Assembly: GCF_024721315.2 (NCBI RefSeq)
Contig: NZ_JANFAK020000027.1
Location: 1-64,000 of the forward strand
Reading direction: 5' to 3'
Origin: Streptomyces sp. Isolate_45
GTDB taxonomy: Bacteria > Actinomycetota > Actinomycetes > Streptomycetales > Streptomycetaceae
DNA: 64,000 nt
Positions 22,482-31,329 of this stretch are shown piece after piece (within the stretch, counting starts at the first letter, position 1; each line of letters starts with the position of its first letter). The notes beneath the pieces were generated by a model. The model was not told the DNA's origin and ran no database searches. It was given only the letters and a program-made list of their open reading frames with translations. A program made the translations under genes and the position numbers.

Positions 22482-24230
22482 CTATCCGCCGTTCTTCTGG
22501 TTCTGCCGCGCGAGGAACTCGTCCACCAGCTTCTGGTGCTCCTCGTAGGTCTTGGTGAAGGTCGTCGTCTTGCTGTCGACCGACACGAAGAACATCCAAC
22601 CACCCTGGTCCGGGTTGAGCGTGGCGGTCAGCGCTTCCTCGCCGGGGTTCCCGATCGGACCGGGGGGCAGGCCCTTGACGAAGTGCGTGTTGTAGGGGTT
22701 GTCGAGCGCCCTGGCTTCCTTGATGTTGAAGTTCAGGTGGCTGGTGCGCTTGATGTAGTTGTAGGTCGAGTCGAACTCGATCTTCTGGTTGGTGACGTCG
22801 TTCGTCTTCTTCAAGCGGTTGTAGACGACCTCGGACATCTTCCGGAAGTCCTCGTGGTGCTTGCCCTCGGCGTTGACGAGGCTGGCGACCGTGATCACCT
22901 GGAGCGGGTTCTCCAGGCCGAGTTCCTTGGCCTTGCCCTCGACGCCCAGCTCGGTGTACTTGTCGGACGCGTTCTTGACCATCTGCCGCAGGATCGTCTC
23001 CGGCGTGCTGTCCTTGCCGATGTCGTAGCGCGCTGGGAAGAGGAAGCCCTCCAGCGGGTCGATGAGCTTGGGGTTGTTGCCGGCCCAGGCGGGCAGGCCG
23101 AGGTTCTTTGCGTCGCGCTTGGCGATCTCCTCGGTGGTGCCGGCCTGCTTGCCGAGGCGTTTGTCGATCAGCTCGTAGACCTCGTAGGTCCGCTTGCCCT
23201 CCGGCACGGTGAGCACGTTCAGCTTGCTCGGGTCCAGCATCACGGTGACCGCGGCGGACGCCGACATCTTCTTCTTCAGCGGGTAGACGCCCGGCTGGAT
23301 CGCCTTGCCCTTGGCACCGGCCGCGGCCGTGAACGCGTCGACGCTCGCGACGATGCCGCTCTTCTTCAGGATGTTGCCGATCTGGGCGACGGTGGAGCCC
23401 TGGGGGATCTCGACGTCGATCGTCTCGCCACTGCCCTCGCCCGCGAAGTCGGCGGCCGTGGCGAACCTCTCCTTGATGTAGGAGTAGCCGTAGTAGCCGC
23501 CACCGCCGACCACGCCGACGATGACGAGGGCCGCGATCAGGCAGGCGGTACCGCTGCGCTTCTTTTCCTTCTTCTTGCCGCCGCCCTTGCGGTCGCCCCG
23601 GCGGCCGCGCGGCTCGTCCTCGTCGCCACCGCCGCCCGCGGCGAGCAGCTCGGACTCCAGCTCCTCCTCCGGCTCGTCGACCGGATCGGGCTCCAGGTGC
23701 CGCCGACCCGGCGGCTGCGGCGGCGGGTAGGCGTCCTCGGTGGTGTACAGGTCGGGTGCCTCACCGGGGTAGCCGGCGACGGCCTGCTGCGCGTACGGGT
23801 CCGCCCCCGCGTAGGGGTCGGCCTGCACGGCCGCCACGTACTGGCCCTGGCCGGTGTCCCAGCCCTGGGAGTCGTACACCGGCTGCTGGGACTGGGGCTG
23901 CGCCTGCGGCTGGGCACCGGGGTGCTGCGGGGCGTAGCCCTGCTGCTGGTCGACGTACTGCGGGTACGGGGCGGCGTACTGCTGCTGGTACTGCGGGTCC
24001 TGGTACTGCGGGTCCGGGTACTGCTGCGGACCCCCCTGGTACTGCGGTACCTGCTCCGGGTACTGGTACTGGGGTACCTGCTCCTGGTACTGCGGCGCCT
24101 GCTGCTGCGGTGCGCCGCCGTACGGCACCTGACCCTGCTGGGTCTGGTGCGCGGTCCACCCCTGGTCCCCGTAGAGAGGATCCTCGGGATGCCACGGTTC
24201 GGAGCCGCCGCCCCGGCCATACTCAGTCAT
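22482..24230 (-). CDS. mltG: endolytic murein transglycosylase with long Gln/Tyr-rich cytoplasmic tail
   Basis: Cleaves nascent peptidoglycan to limit glycan strand length. Of 582 residues, the first about 200 are a low-complexity cytoplasmic tail of Pro/Gln/Tyr units (PQYQ, DPQYQ, VPQYQ), then an acidic and a Lys/Arg-rich stretch (209-225), one membrane helix (about 228-250), and the extracytoplasmic YceG domain. That domain shows GFLFPARYDI near 395, the catalytic Glu455 in ASLVNAEGK and the DNPYNTHFVKGLPPGPIGNPG signature. E. coli MltG is about 340 residues, so the tail is extra. It lies between ruvX and aroE, and a hairpin lies in its leader. Confidence 0.92.
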   Translation of the reverse strand: MTEYGRGGGSEPWHPEDPLYGDQGWTAHQTQQGQVPYGGAPQQQAPQYQEQVPQYQYPEQVPQYQGGPQQYPDPQYQDPQYQQQYAAPYPQYVDQQQGYAPQHPGAQPQAQPQSQQPVYDSQGWDTGQGQYVAAVQADPYAGADPYAQQAVAGYPGEAPDLYTTEDAYPPPQPPGRRHLEPDPVDEPEEELESELLAAGGGGDEDEPRGRRGDRKGGGKKKEKKRSGTACLIAALVIVGVVGGGGYYGYSYIKERFATAADFAGEGSGETIDVEIPQGSTVAQIGNILKKSGIVASVDAFTAAAGAKGKAIQPGVYPLKKKMSASAAVTVMLDPSKLNVLTVPEGKRTYEVYELIDKRLGKQAGTTEEIAKRDAKNLGLPAWAGNNPKLIDPLEGFLFPARYDIGKDSTPETILRQMVKNASDKYTELGVEGKAKELGLENPLQVITVASLVNAEGKHHEDFRKMSEVVYNRLKKTNDVTNQKIEFDSTYNYIKRTSHLNFNIKEARALDNPYNTHFVKGLPPGPIGNPGEEALTATLNPDQGGWMFFVSVDSKTTTFTKTYEEHQKLVDEFLARQNQKNGG

Positions 24231-24249
24231 CGGTCCCCTAGAGCCGCGA

Positions 24250-24272
24250 GACGAAGGCCACGGCCTTTCGTC
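24250..24272 (-). other. hairpin in the ruvX-mltG spacer
   Basis: GACGAAGGCC/GGCCTTTCGTC with a 2-nt loop, one unpaired base, between the ruvX stop and the mltG start. There is no U-run, so it may be a stability or attenuation element rather than a terminator. Confidence 0.45.
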
Positions 24273-24358
24273 GGCCGCGACACCCGGTTCCGCCTCTTTA
24301 GTGGTGGCGACGGCTGTTCGAATGCCGTCTCATTTCGCGGAACGTTACCGTATCGCGA

Positions 24359-24829
24359 TCAGACAACCACTTCGACGCACTCACCGGGCGGATTACCTGA
24401 TACCCGTTCGGTCTCAAGGGCGTTCTGCAGGATCACCACGGCGGCCGCCTGGTCGATGACCGAACGGCCTTTCTTGGCGTTCCTGCCGGAGGCCCGCAGC
24501 CCCTGGGCGGCGGTGACCGTGGTCATCCGCTCGTCCACCAGTCGGACCGCCACCGGTTTGATGCCCTTGGCCAGTTCGTTCGCGAAGACGCGCACCTTGG
24601 CCGCGGCCGGACCCTCCCGCCCGCTGAGCGAGCGGGGAAGGCCGACGACGACCTCCAGCGGCTCGTACTCCGCGACGAGCTGCCGCAGCCGCCGGTGGGC
24701 GGCCGGAACGTCCCGGCCCGGGACGGTTTCCACCGGTGTGGCCAGGACCCCGTCGGGGTCGCAGGAGGCGACCCCGATCCGGGCGTCCCCGACGTCTACG
24801 GCCAGTCGGCGGCCGCGGCGCAGCGTCAT
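24359..24829 (-). CDS. ruvX: RuvX/YqgF-type Holliday junction resolvase-like protein
   Basis: Predicted RNase H-fold nuclease; family members are linked to pre-16S rRNA 5' maturation in E. coli and to Holliday junction cleavage in mycobacteria. The 156-residue protein has RLAVDVGDARIGVASCD with the first catalytic Asp, VVVGLPRSLSGREGPAA, and LVDERMTTVTA with the Glu. ATG start at 24829 lies 2 nt after the alaS stop, the usual alaS-ruvX-mltG order. Confidence 0.94.
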   Translation of the reverse strand: MTLRRGRRLAVDVGDARIGVASCDPDGVLATPVETVPGRDVPAAHRRLRQLVAEYEPLEVVVGLPRSLSGREGPAAAKVRVFANELAKGIKPVAVRLVDERMTTVTAAQGLRASGRNAKKGRSVIDQAAAVVILQNALETERVSGNPPGECVEVVV

Positions 24830-24831
24830 CG

Positions 24832-27501
24832 TCAGGCCGTCTCGACCACGAGGCGCTCGACGGCGCTGATGGCCTCCGGTACGGCGGCCGCGTTCTGGCC
24901 ACCGCCCTGGGCGACGTCGGGCTTGCCGCCGCCACCACCACCGAGGGTCTTGGCGGCCGCGCGGACCAGGTCGCCGGCCTTGAGACCCCGCTCGCGGGCC
25001 GCCTCGTTGGTGGCGATGACGGTCAGCGGGCGGTCGTTCGCCACGGTGAACAGGGCCACCACGGCCGGGCGGTCGCCCTGGATGCGGCCGCGCACGTCGA
25101 GGACGAGCCTGCGCAGGTCGTCGGCGCCCGTGCCGTCCGGCACCTGGCCGACGACGAGGGCGACGCCGTGGATGTCCTGGGCGTTCTGCGCGAGACCGGC
25201 GGCGGCCTGGAGGACCTTCTCCGCGCGGAACTTCTCGATCTCCTTCTCGGCGTCCTTCAGCTTGCCGAGCATGGAGGCGATCTTCTCCGGGAGCTCCTCG
25301 GGACGGCCCTTGACCAGCTCCTGGAGCTGGGCGACGACCGTGTGCTCCTTGGCGAGGAAGTTGTACGCGTCCACGCCCACCAGGGCCTCGACGCGGCGCA
25401 CGCCGGAACCGATGGAGGATTCGCCGAGCAGCTTCACCAGGCCCAGCTGGGCGGTGTTGCCGACGTGCGTACCGCCGCACAGCTCCTTGGAGAAGTCGCC
25501 GATGGTGACGACGCGCACGCGCTCGCCGTACTTCTCGCCGAACTCGGCGATGGCGCCCTGCTTCTTCGCCTCGTCGATGCTCATGATCTCGGCGGTGACG
25601 TCGAGCTCGCGCGACAGCACGTCGTTGATCTTCTGCTCGACGTCGGTGAGGACCGAGCCGGGGACGGCGTTCGGCGAGCCGAAGTCGAAGCGGAAGCGGC
25701 CGGGAGAGTTCTCGGAGCCGGCCTGGGCGGCCGTCGGGCCGAGCGCGTCGCGCAGCGCCTGGTGCGTCAGGTGGGTGGCCGAGTGGGCGCGGGCGATGGC
25801 CCGGCGGCGGTGGATGTCGATGGCGGCGTACGCGGAGGCGCCGACCGTCACCTCGCCGACCTGGACGGAGCCCTTGTGCACGGAGACACCGGGGACCGGC
25901 TGCTGGACGTCGCGGACCTCGATCACGGCGCCGGAGTCGAGCCGGATCCGGCCCTGGTCGGCGAGCTGGCCGCCGCCCTCGGCGTAGAACGGGGTGCGGT
26001 CGAGGACGACCTCGACCTCGTCGCCCTCGGTGGCGGCCGGCGAGGAGACGCCGTTGACCAGCAGGCCGACGATGGTGGACTCGCCCTGGGTGGTGGCGTA
26101 GCCGGTGAACTCGGTGGCGCCGGAGCCGTCGGCGATCTCGCGGTAGGCGGACATGTCCGCGTGGCCGGTCTTCTTGGCCTTGGCGTCGGCCTTGGCCCGG
26201 TCGCGCTGCTCCTGCATGAGGCGGCGGAAACCGGGCTCGTCCACGGCGAGGCCCTGTTCCGCGGCCATCTCCAGGGTGAGGTCGATCGGGAAGCCCCAGG
26301 TGTCGTGGAGCAGGAACGCCTTGTCGCCGGAGAGGACGGTGCCGCCGGCGGCCTTGGTCTCCGTCACGGCGCTGTCGAGGATGTTCGTACCGCCCTTGAC
26401 GGCCTTGAGGAAGGCGGCCTCCTCGGCGAGCGCGACGGTCTCGATGCGCTTGCGGTCGGTGATCAGCTCCGGGTACTGGGCGCCCATCGTGTCGATCACG
26501 ACGCCGATGAGGTCCTGGACGACCGGGCCGGTGGCGCCCATGAGGCGCATGTTGCGGATGGCGCGGCGCATGATGCGGCGCAGGACGTAGCCGCGGCCCT
26601 CGTTGCCGGGGGTGACGCCGTCGCCGATGAGCATGGCGGAGGTGCGGATGTGGTCGGCGACCACGCGGAGCGAGACGTCGGTGCCCTGGGCGGCGCCGTA
26701 GCGCACGCCGGTCAGCTCGGTGGCCTTGTCCATGACCACGCGCAGGGTGTCGGTCTCGTACATGTTCTGCACGCCCTGCAGGATCATGGCGAGACGTTCC
26801 AGGCCGAGGCCGGTGTCGATGTTCTTCGACGGCAGGTCGCCGAGGATCGGGAAGTCCTCCTTCCCGTCGCCCGCGCCGCGCTCGTACTGCATGAAGACCA
26901 GGTTCCAGATCTCCACGTAGCGCTCGTCGTTGACGGCCGGGCCGCCCTCGACGCCGAACTCGGGACCGCGGTCGTAGTTGATCTCCGAGCACGGGCCGCA
27001 GGGGCCGGGGACGCCCATGGACCAGAAGTTGTCCTTCTTGCCCAGGCGCTGGATGCGCTCGGCGGGGACGCCGATGACGTCGCGCCAGATCTGCTCGGCC
27101 TCGTCGTCGTCGAGGTAGACGGTGATCCAGAGCTTCTCGGGGTCCAGGCCGTAGCCGCCGTCCGCCACGGAGCTGGTGAGCAGCTCCCAGGCGTACTTGA
27201 TGGCGCCTTCCTTGAAGTAGTCCCCGAAGGAGAAGTTGCCGCACATCTGGAAGAACGTGCCGTGGCGGGTGGTCTTGCCGACCTCTTCGATGTCCGGGGT
27301 GCGGACGCACTTCTGCACGCTGGTGAGCGTGGACGCGGGCGGCTTGACCTCGCCCAGGAAGTACGGCTTGAACGGCACCATGCCCGCGGGCACCAGCAGC
27401 AGAGTCGGGTCGTCCGCGATGAGCGACGCCGAAGGGACAACGGTGTGACCGCGCTCCTCGAAGAAGCTCAGCCAGCGGCGGCGGATTTCAGCCGACTCCA
27501 T
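24832..27501 (-). CDS. alaS: alanyl-tRNA synthetase
   Basis: Charges tRNA-Ala and hydrolyses mischarged Ser/Gly. The 889-residue protein has the class II catalytic domain ([39 protein letters not shown]), the editing-domain metal motif [11 protein letters not shown] with [12 protein letters not shown], and a C-terminal DHHA1/oligomerisation part rich in Gly ([15 protein letters not shown]). Length is normal. Its ATG overlaps the stop of the preceding small gene by 1 nt (TGATG). Confidence 0.97.
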   Translation of the reverse strand: MESAEIRRRWLSFFEERGHTVVPSASLIADDPTLLLVPAGMVPFKPYFLGEVKPPASTLTSVQKCVRTPDIEEVGKTTRHGTFFQMCGNFSFGDYFKEGAIKYAWELLTSSVADGGYGLDPEKLWITVYLDDDEAEQIWRDVIGVPAERIQRLGKKDNFWSMGVPGPCGPCSEINYDRGPEFGVEGGPAVNDERYVEIWNLVFMQYERGAGDGKEDFPILGDLPSKNIDTGLGLERLAMILQGVQNMYETDTLRVVMDKATELTGVRYGAAQGTDVSLRVVADHIRTSAMLIGDGVTPGNEGRGYVLRRIMRRAIRNMRLMGATGPVVQDLIGVVIDTMGAQYPELITDRKRIETVALAEEAAFLKAVKGGTNILDSAVTETKAAGGTVLSGDKAFLLHDTWGFPIDLTLEMAAEQGLAVDEPGFRRLMQEQRDRAKADAKAKKTGHADMSAYREIADGSGATEFTGYATTQGESTIVGLLVNGVSSPAATEGDEVEVVLDRTPFYAEGGGQLADQGRIRLDSGAVIEVRDVQQPVPGVSVHKGSVQVGEVTVGASAYAAIDIHRRRAIARAHSATHLTHQALRDALGPTAAQAGSENSPGRFRFDFGSPNAVPGSVLTDVEQKINDVLSRELDVTAEIMSIDEAKKQGAIAEFGEKYGERVRVVTIGDFSKELCGGTHVGNTAQLGLVKLLGESSIGSGVRRVEALVGVDAYNFLAKEHTVVAQLQELVKGRPEELPEKIASMLGKLKDAEKEIEKFRAEKVLQAAAGLAQNAQDIHGVALVVGQVPDGTGADDLRRLVLDVRGRIQGDRPAVVALFTVANDRPLTVIATNEAARERGLKAGDLVRAAAKTLGGGGGGKPDVAQGGGQNAAAVPEAISAVERLVVETA

Positions 27502-27845
27502 CAGTGGTCCTCATTCCGGTCGTACGAAAACTTCGGTCGGTGGTTGTTCTTGTCGTGCCCGATGGCCCGCATCCGCCGCGGCCCGGGGAGGGCGGTGACG
27601 TTGTGGGGGGCATCGGGGTCCTGGGTCAGCCCCAGTGCGTCGTTCAGCTCGTCCTCGCGCTGCGTCATTCCCGCCTTGACGTCGAGGGCGAAGTCCTTGA
27701 GGCGGTGCCCCGCCTCCACGGCCTTGTCGGCGGCCTGGGCGGCGAGGCTCTCCGGCGTCAGCTTCTTGAGCCGGCGGTTGACCTTGGTGGTGGCCCACAC
27801 GCCGGCGGCGGCGCCTGCGGTGAACCAGAAGGCTCGGCGGAACAT
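27501..27845 (-). CDS. small membrane protein of the DUF6167 type
   Basis: 114 residues. A short N-terminal membrane helix (about 4-18, [16 protein letters not shown]) is followed by a basic segment [20 protein letters not shown] and a helix-rich middle ([23 protein letters not shown]), with a basic C-terminus. It resembles the DUF6167 family found upstream of alaS in streptomycetes. No enzymatic motif. It overlaps alaS by 1 nt and lies 8 nt after the DUF948 gene, so these form one unit. Function unknown. Confidence 0.75.
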   Translation of the reverse strand: MFRRAFWFTAGAAAGVWATTKVNRRLKKLTPESLAAQAADKAVEAGHRLKDFALDVKAGMTQREDELNDALGLTQDPDAPHNVTALPGPRRMRAIGHDKNNHRPKFSYDRNEDH

Positions 27846-27853
27846 CGGCGGTC

Positions 27854-28297
27854 TCAGCCCTTCTGCTTCCGGCGGCGGGGCGTCGGCACCGTACGGCCGA
27901 CGATCACGGTGCGCCGGGACGTCTTCTGCGGTTCGCGGCCGGTCGCCGCGGTGTCCGTACGGCCGAGGGCCCGGCGGACGCCGTAGCCGAAGGCCGCGAC
28001 CTTGACCAGCGGTCCGCCGAAGGTGGAGGCCACGGTGGAGGACAGGGCGGAGGCGTTGGAGGTGACCTCCTGCACGTCGCTGGCGATGGCGTCGACCCGG
28101 TCGATCTGGGTGCGCGCGGAGCGGACGGTGGTGGAGGCGTCCGCGAGCAGCGGAACGGCCTGCTCCGTCACGTCGGCCACCAGCTTCGTCGTCGCCTTCA
28201 GCACCTGGGCGAGCCTCACCAGTACGACGGCGAGGAAGGAGACCAGGATGGCCCAGAAGACGGCCACGAGGATCCCGGCCACCTCTCCACCGGACAC
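27854..28297 (-). CDS. DUF948 membrane protein
   Basis: 147 residues. An N-terminal membrane helix (about 5-27, EVAGILVAVFWAILVSFLAVVLV) is followed by a heptad-like amphipathic region (RLAQVLKATTKLVADVTEQAVPLLADASTTV and on), then a basic tail ending RRRKQKG. This is the DUF948 layout, a single-pass protein with a methyl-accepting-like coiled coil. GTG start at 28297. It is the first gene of the alaS unit, divergent from the STAND ATPase. Confidence 0.8.
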   Translation of the reverse strand: MSGGEVAGILVAVFWAILVSFLAVVLVRLAQVLKATTKLVADVTEQAVPLLADASTTVRSARTQIDRVDAIASDVQEVTSNASALSSTVASTFGGPLVKVAAFGYGVRRALGRTDTAATGREPQKTSRRTVIVGRTVPTPRRRKQKG

Positions 28298-28443
28298 GAT
28301 GCACCGCTCCCTGAATCTGAAAACCTACGGAGAAAAGTCTCCTCCGACCCTATCGCGCCGGAGATCCGCCGCAGTACCGGAATTCCCGGGCCGGCGTGAT
28401 CGCCTTGTACGCAGCGCACCCGGACCAGTACCCTCCGTGTCCC

Positions 28444-30642
28444 ATGCGACAGAGACCCTTCCGAATCAGGACCCGGGGCAATCTTCCCTCGGAGCTCAGC
28501 GGGTTCGTCGGGCGGGGTGGCGAACTGGCCCGACTGGCGCGGCTCCTGGATTCCGCCCGGCTGGTGACGGTCACCGGGGTCGGCGGGGTGGGCAAGTCCC
28601 GACTGGCCCTGGCGGCGGCCCGTGCGGCCGCCGGCGGACCGCCGTACGCAACGCCCGTGGAAGGGGCGGGGCCGGGACCGCAGGAACGCTACTTCGACGG
28701 CGTGTGGTTGGCCGAGCTGTCCTGCGTACGGGATCCGGCGTTGCTGGAGTTCACCCTCGCCGAGGCGCTCGGGCTGACGGACCACACCACGCGGCCGCCC
28801 CGGACGGTGCTGGCCGAGCACCTGGCGGGGCGGCGACTGCTGCTGGTCGTGGACGGCTTCGAGCAGTTGGTCGAGGAGACGGCCGAGCTGCTGGCGGAGC
28901 TGCTGCGCCGCTCCCCCGGTCTGCGGGTGCTCGCGGCGGGCCGGCGCACGCTCGCGGTGGAGGGCGAGCAGGTCTTCCCACTGGCCCCGCTGGAGCCCGC
29001 CGGGGCCCTGGAGCTGCTGGTCGGGCGGGCGACGGCCGCCGACCCGGCCTTCGCGGTGACGGAGGCGAACCGGCCGCTGCTGGTCGAGCTGTGCGCCCGG
29101 CTGGACGGGATCCCGCTGGCCCTGGAGTTGGCGGCGGGCCGGCTGCGGGCGCTGTCGCCCGCCCAGGTGCTGACCCGACTGGAGGACCGCTTCGCGCTGC
29201 TGACCGGCGGCGCGCGCGGGGCGCCGCCCCGGCACCGGGCGCTGAGGACGGCCATCGGGTGGAGCCACGAACTGTGCGCCCCCGGTGAGCGGCTGCTGTG
29301 GGCCCGACTGTCGGTCTTCGCCGGGCAGTTCGACCTGGACGCCGCCGAGTACGTGTGCGCGGGCCCCGACCTGCCGGTGGACTCCGTGCTCGACGTGATC
29401 GGCGAACTCCTCGCGCAGTCCCTGCTGGTCCGGGAGGAGACCCCGGCCGGGGTGCGCTACCGGATGCTGGAGACCGTGAGGCTGTACGGGGTGGGCTGGC
29501 TGGAGTCCCAGGGTGACGCCACCCGGCTGCGGCGGCGCCACCGGGACTGGTACATGGGCCTGGCCACCTGGTGCGAGCTGGATTGGTTCAGCCCGCGCCA
29601 GCAGGAGGTGGCGGCCCTCGTGGAGGCGGAGCTGCCGAACCTGCGCCTCGCCCTGGAGTGCTGCCTGGACGAGCCCGAGGAGCTGCACCTGGGCCAGTAC
29701 CTGGCCGGCACCCTCTGGTTCTACTGGGCGGGCTGCGGCCGGCTCACGGAGGGGCGCCACTGGCTCGACCGGACCCTGGAGCCCGTCCCGGGCGGCGGGC
29801 AGGAGGAGTACGAGGGTTCCCGGCTCAAGGCGCTGTGGGTGCTCGGCTACGTGGCGGCGCTCCAGGGCGACGCGGTGGCGTCGATGAGCGCCCTGCACGA
29901 GTGCCGCGACGGCGCGCAGCGGTCCGGGAACCGGGTGGCGGCGGCGTACGCGGTGCACCGGATGGGCTGCCTCGCCCTGGTCTCGGACGACATGGCGCGG
30001 GCAGGGGAGCTGCTGGGCTCGGCGCTGGCCCTGTACCGGGAGGCCGGGGAGCTGAACAGCAACGTGCTGATGTGCCAGGTGGAGCTGGCGATGGCGATGG
30101 CGTTCCAGGGCGAGCTGGCGGCCGCGGCCACGCTGTGCGAGGAGGTCCGGGAGATCTGCGAGGACCGCGGGGAACGCTGGACGAAGGCGTACGCCCTGTA
30201 CGTGTTGGCGTACGCGGCGCTGGACGCGGGGGACACGGCCGGTGCCCGGCGACTGCTGACCGAGTGCGTGACCGTCAACCACGCGTTCCGGGACCTGGTG
30301 GGGCTGGTGCTGGCGGTGGAGCTGCTGGCCCTGGTCACGGTCACCGAGGGCAGGCCCGCGGAGGCGGCGGTGCTCCAGGGCGCGGCGGAGCCGATGTGGG
30401 GCGGGGTCGGGCTGCGGTTGTTCGGCTCGGGGTACTTCAACGCGCCCCGGCTGATGTGCCAGGAGCGGGCCGGTGAGGCGCTCGGCCCCGAGCGGTACGC
30501 GGTGCACGCCGAGGAGGGGCGGCAGCTGAGCGTGGACGCCCTGGTCCTGCGGGCGCGCTGGGTGCCCGGTCGGGACGGGAGCCCGAGAACGGGAAAACCC
30601 GCCGCCCCCCGGAGGGGACGACGGGTTGACACCAGCCTGTGA
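28444..30642 (+). CDS. STAND-type ATPase with TPR-like C-terminus, no DNA-binding domain
   Basis: 732 residues of the NB-ARC/AfsR-like STAND class. Near the start FVGRGGELARLARLL leads to Walker A GVGGVGKS (45-52) and Walker B LLLVVDGFEQL (132-142), then SALAV-type HEPN/winged region with GIPLALELAAGRL. From about 400 helical repeats follow (ELPNLRLALECCLDEP, LGYVAALQGDAVAS, AGELLGSALALYREAG), consistent with TPRs. Usual STAND regulators end in a LuxR or SARP helix-turn-helix; none is visible here. Walker B reads DGFEQ rather than the common DNCEH. ATG 28444 is chosen over an upstream in-frame ATG at 28396. The 3' end runs into the rpsD terminator. Confidence 0.82.
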   Translation: MRQRPFRIRTRGNLPSELSGFVGRGGELARLARLLDSARLVTVTGVGGVGKSRLALAAARAAAGGPPYATPVEGAGPGPQERYFDGVWLAELSCVRDPALLEFTLAEALGLTDHTTRPPRTVLAEHLAGRRLLLVVDGFEQLVEETAELLAELLRRSPGLRVLAAGRRTLAVEGEQVFPLAPLEPAGALELLVGRATAADPAFAVTEANRPLLVELCARLDGIPLALELAAGRLRALSPAQVLTRLEDRFALLTGGARGAPPRHRALRTAIGWSHELCAPGERLLWARLSVFAGQFDLDAAEYVCAGPDLPVDSVLDVIGELLAQSLLVREETPAGVRYRMLETVRLYGVGWLESQGDATRLRRRHRDWYMGLATWCELDWFSPRQQEVAALVEAELPNLRLALECCLDEPEELHLGQYLAGTLWFYWAGCGRLTEGRHWLDRTLEPVPGGGQEEYEGSRLKALWVLGYVAALQGDAVASMSALHECRDGAQRSGNRVAAAYAVHRMGCLALVSDDMARAGELLGSALALYREAGELNSNVLMCQVELAMAMAFQGELAAAATLCEEVREICEDRGERWTKAYALYVLAYAALDAGDTAGARRLLTECVTVNHAFRDLVGLVLAVELLALVTVTEGRPAEAAVLQGAAEPMWGGVGLRLFGSGYFNAPRLMCQERAGEALGPERYAVHAEEGRQLSVDALVLRARWVPGRDGSPRTGKPAAPRRGRRVDTSL
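30596..30627 (-). terminator. rpsD terminator inside the end of the STAND gene
   Basis: AACCCG-CG-CCCC pairs with GGGG-CG-CGGGTT (one-base asymmetries), followed on the minus strand by TTTTCCC. It begins 36 nt past the rpsD stop and lies within the last codons of the convergent STAND gene. Confidence 0.7.
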
Positions 30643-30662
30643 GGGCTACGCCTGCCGACGGA

Positions 30663-31274
30663 TCAGCGGGCGTAGTACTCGACGACGAGCTGCTCGTCGC
30701 AGATGACCGGGATTTCCTTGCGGTTCGGGTCACGGTCCAGGCGGAAGGCCAGGGCCTTCAGGTTGACCTGCAGGTAGCGCGGGGTCTCGCCCTCGCCTGC
30801 GTAGCCACCCTCACGGGCAACCTGGAACGGAACCTTCTCGCGGCTGCGCTCGCGCACGGTGATGACGTCGTCCGGGCGGACACGGAACGACGGCTTGTCG
30901 ACCTTGTCACCGTTGACCTCGATGTGGCCGTGAACGACCATCTGGCGGGCCTGGTAGATGGTGCGGGCGATGCCCGAACGCAGGACCAGGGCGTCGAGGC
31001 GACGCTCGAGCTCGACGACAAGCGCCTCGCCCGTCTTGCCTTCGGCCTTCTTGGCGCGGTCGTACGCGCGGGCCATCTGACGCTCGGAGATGTCGTACTG
31101 AGCGCGCAGACGCTGCTTCTCCAGCAGACGAACCTTGTAGTCCGAGTTCTGCTTGCGGCCACGGCCGTGCTCGCCCGGCGGGTAGGGGCGGGCCTCGAAG
31201 TACTTGACGGCCTTCGGGGTCAGCGCAATGCCGAGGGCACGCGACTTCTTGACCTTGGGTCGCTTCTGGTTCAC
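30663..31274 (-). CDS. rpsD: 30S ribosomal protein S4
   Basis: Primary 16S rRNA-binding protein that nucleates 30S assembly and guards decoding accuracy. The 203-residue protein is the Cys-free (C-) variant: the N-terminus [20 protein letters not shown] has no CXXC zinc site. The S4 domain is seen in [37 protein letters not shown] start at 31274 with GGAGG upstream. It stands apart from the rpoA/rpsK cluster, as in other streptomycetes. An iron-box-like sequence lies just upstream in the divergent spacer. Confidence 0.97.
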   Translation of the reverse strand: MNQKRPKVKKSRALGIALTPKAVKYFEARPYPPGEHGRGRKQNSDYKVRLLEKQRLRAQYDISERQMARAYDRAKKAEGKTGEALVVELERRLDALVLRSGIARTIYQARQMVVHGHIEVNGDKVDKPSFRVRPDDVITVRERSREKVPFQVAREGGYAGEGETPRYLQVNLKALAFRLDRDPNRKEIPVICDEQLVVEYYAR

Positions 31275-31296
31275 GTGGAACCTACCTCCATGTAAG

Positions 31297-31315
31297 TTAG
31301 GTGAGGCTTACCTTA
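31297..31315 (+). promoter_or_regulatory. iron box (IdeR/DmdR1-type operator)
   Basis: TTAGGTGAGGCTTACCTTA, 19 bp, matches the actinobacterial iron-box consensus (TTAGGTTAGGCTCACCTAA) at 16 positions and keeps its inverted symmetry. It lies 14 nt before the DUF2470 ATG and 22 nt before the rpsD start on the other strand, overlapping the likely promoter or start region of the plus gene. In Streptomyces the Fe-bound repressor is DmdR1, so repression in iron-rich cells is expected. Confidence 0.75.
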
Positions 31316-31329
31316 GCGAGGAGGACGTA

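Noticed and set aside
22437..24869. Plus-strand open frame of about 810 codons opposite mltG/ruvX
   Set aside because: Antisense shadow; mltG and ruvX have full family motifs and good starts on the other strand.
30618..30627. Frame of the STAND gene ending early at the terminator
   Set aside because: The frame continues to a stop at 30642 in phase; the stem lies inside the coding sequence.
28444..30642. LuxR- or SARP-family transcription regulator
   Set aside because: ATPase and TPR-like parts fit, but there is no helix-turn-helix at either end.
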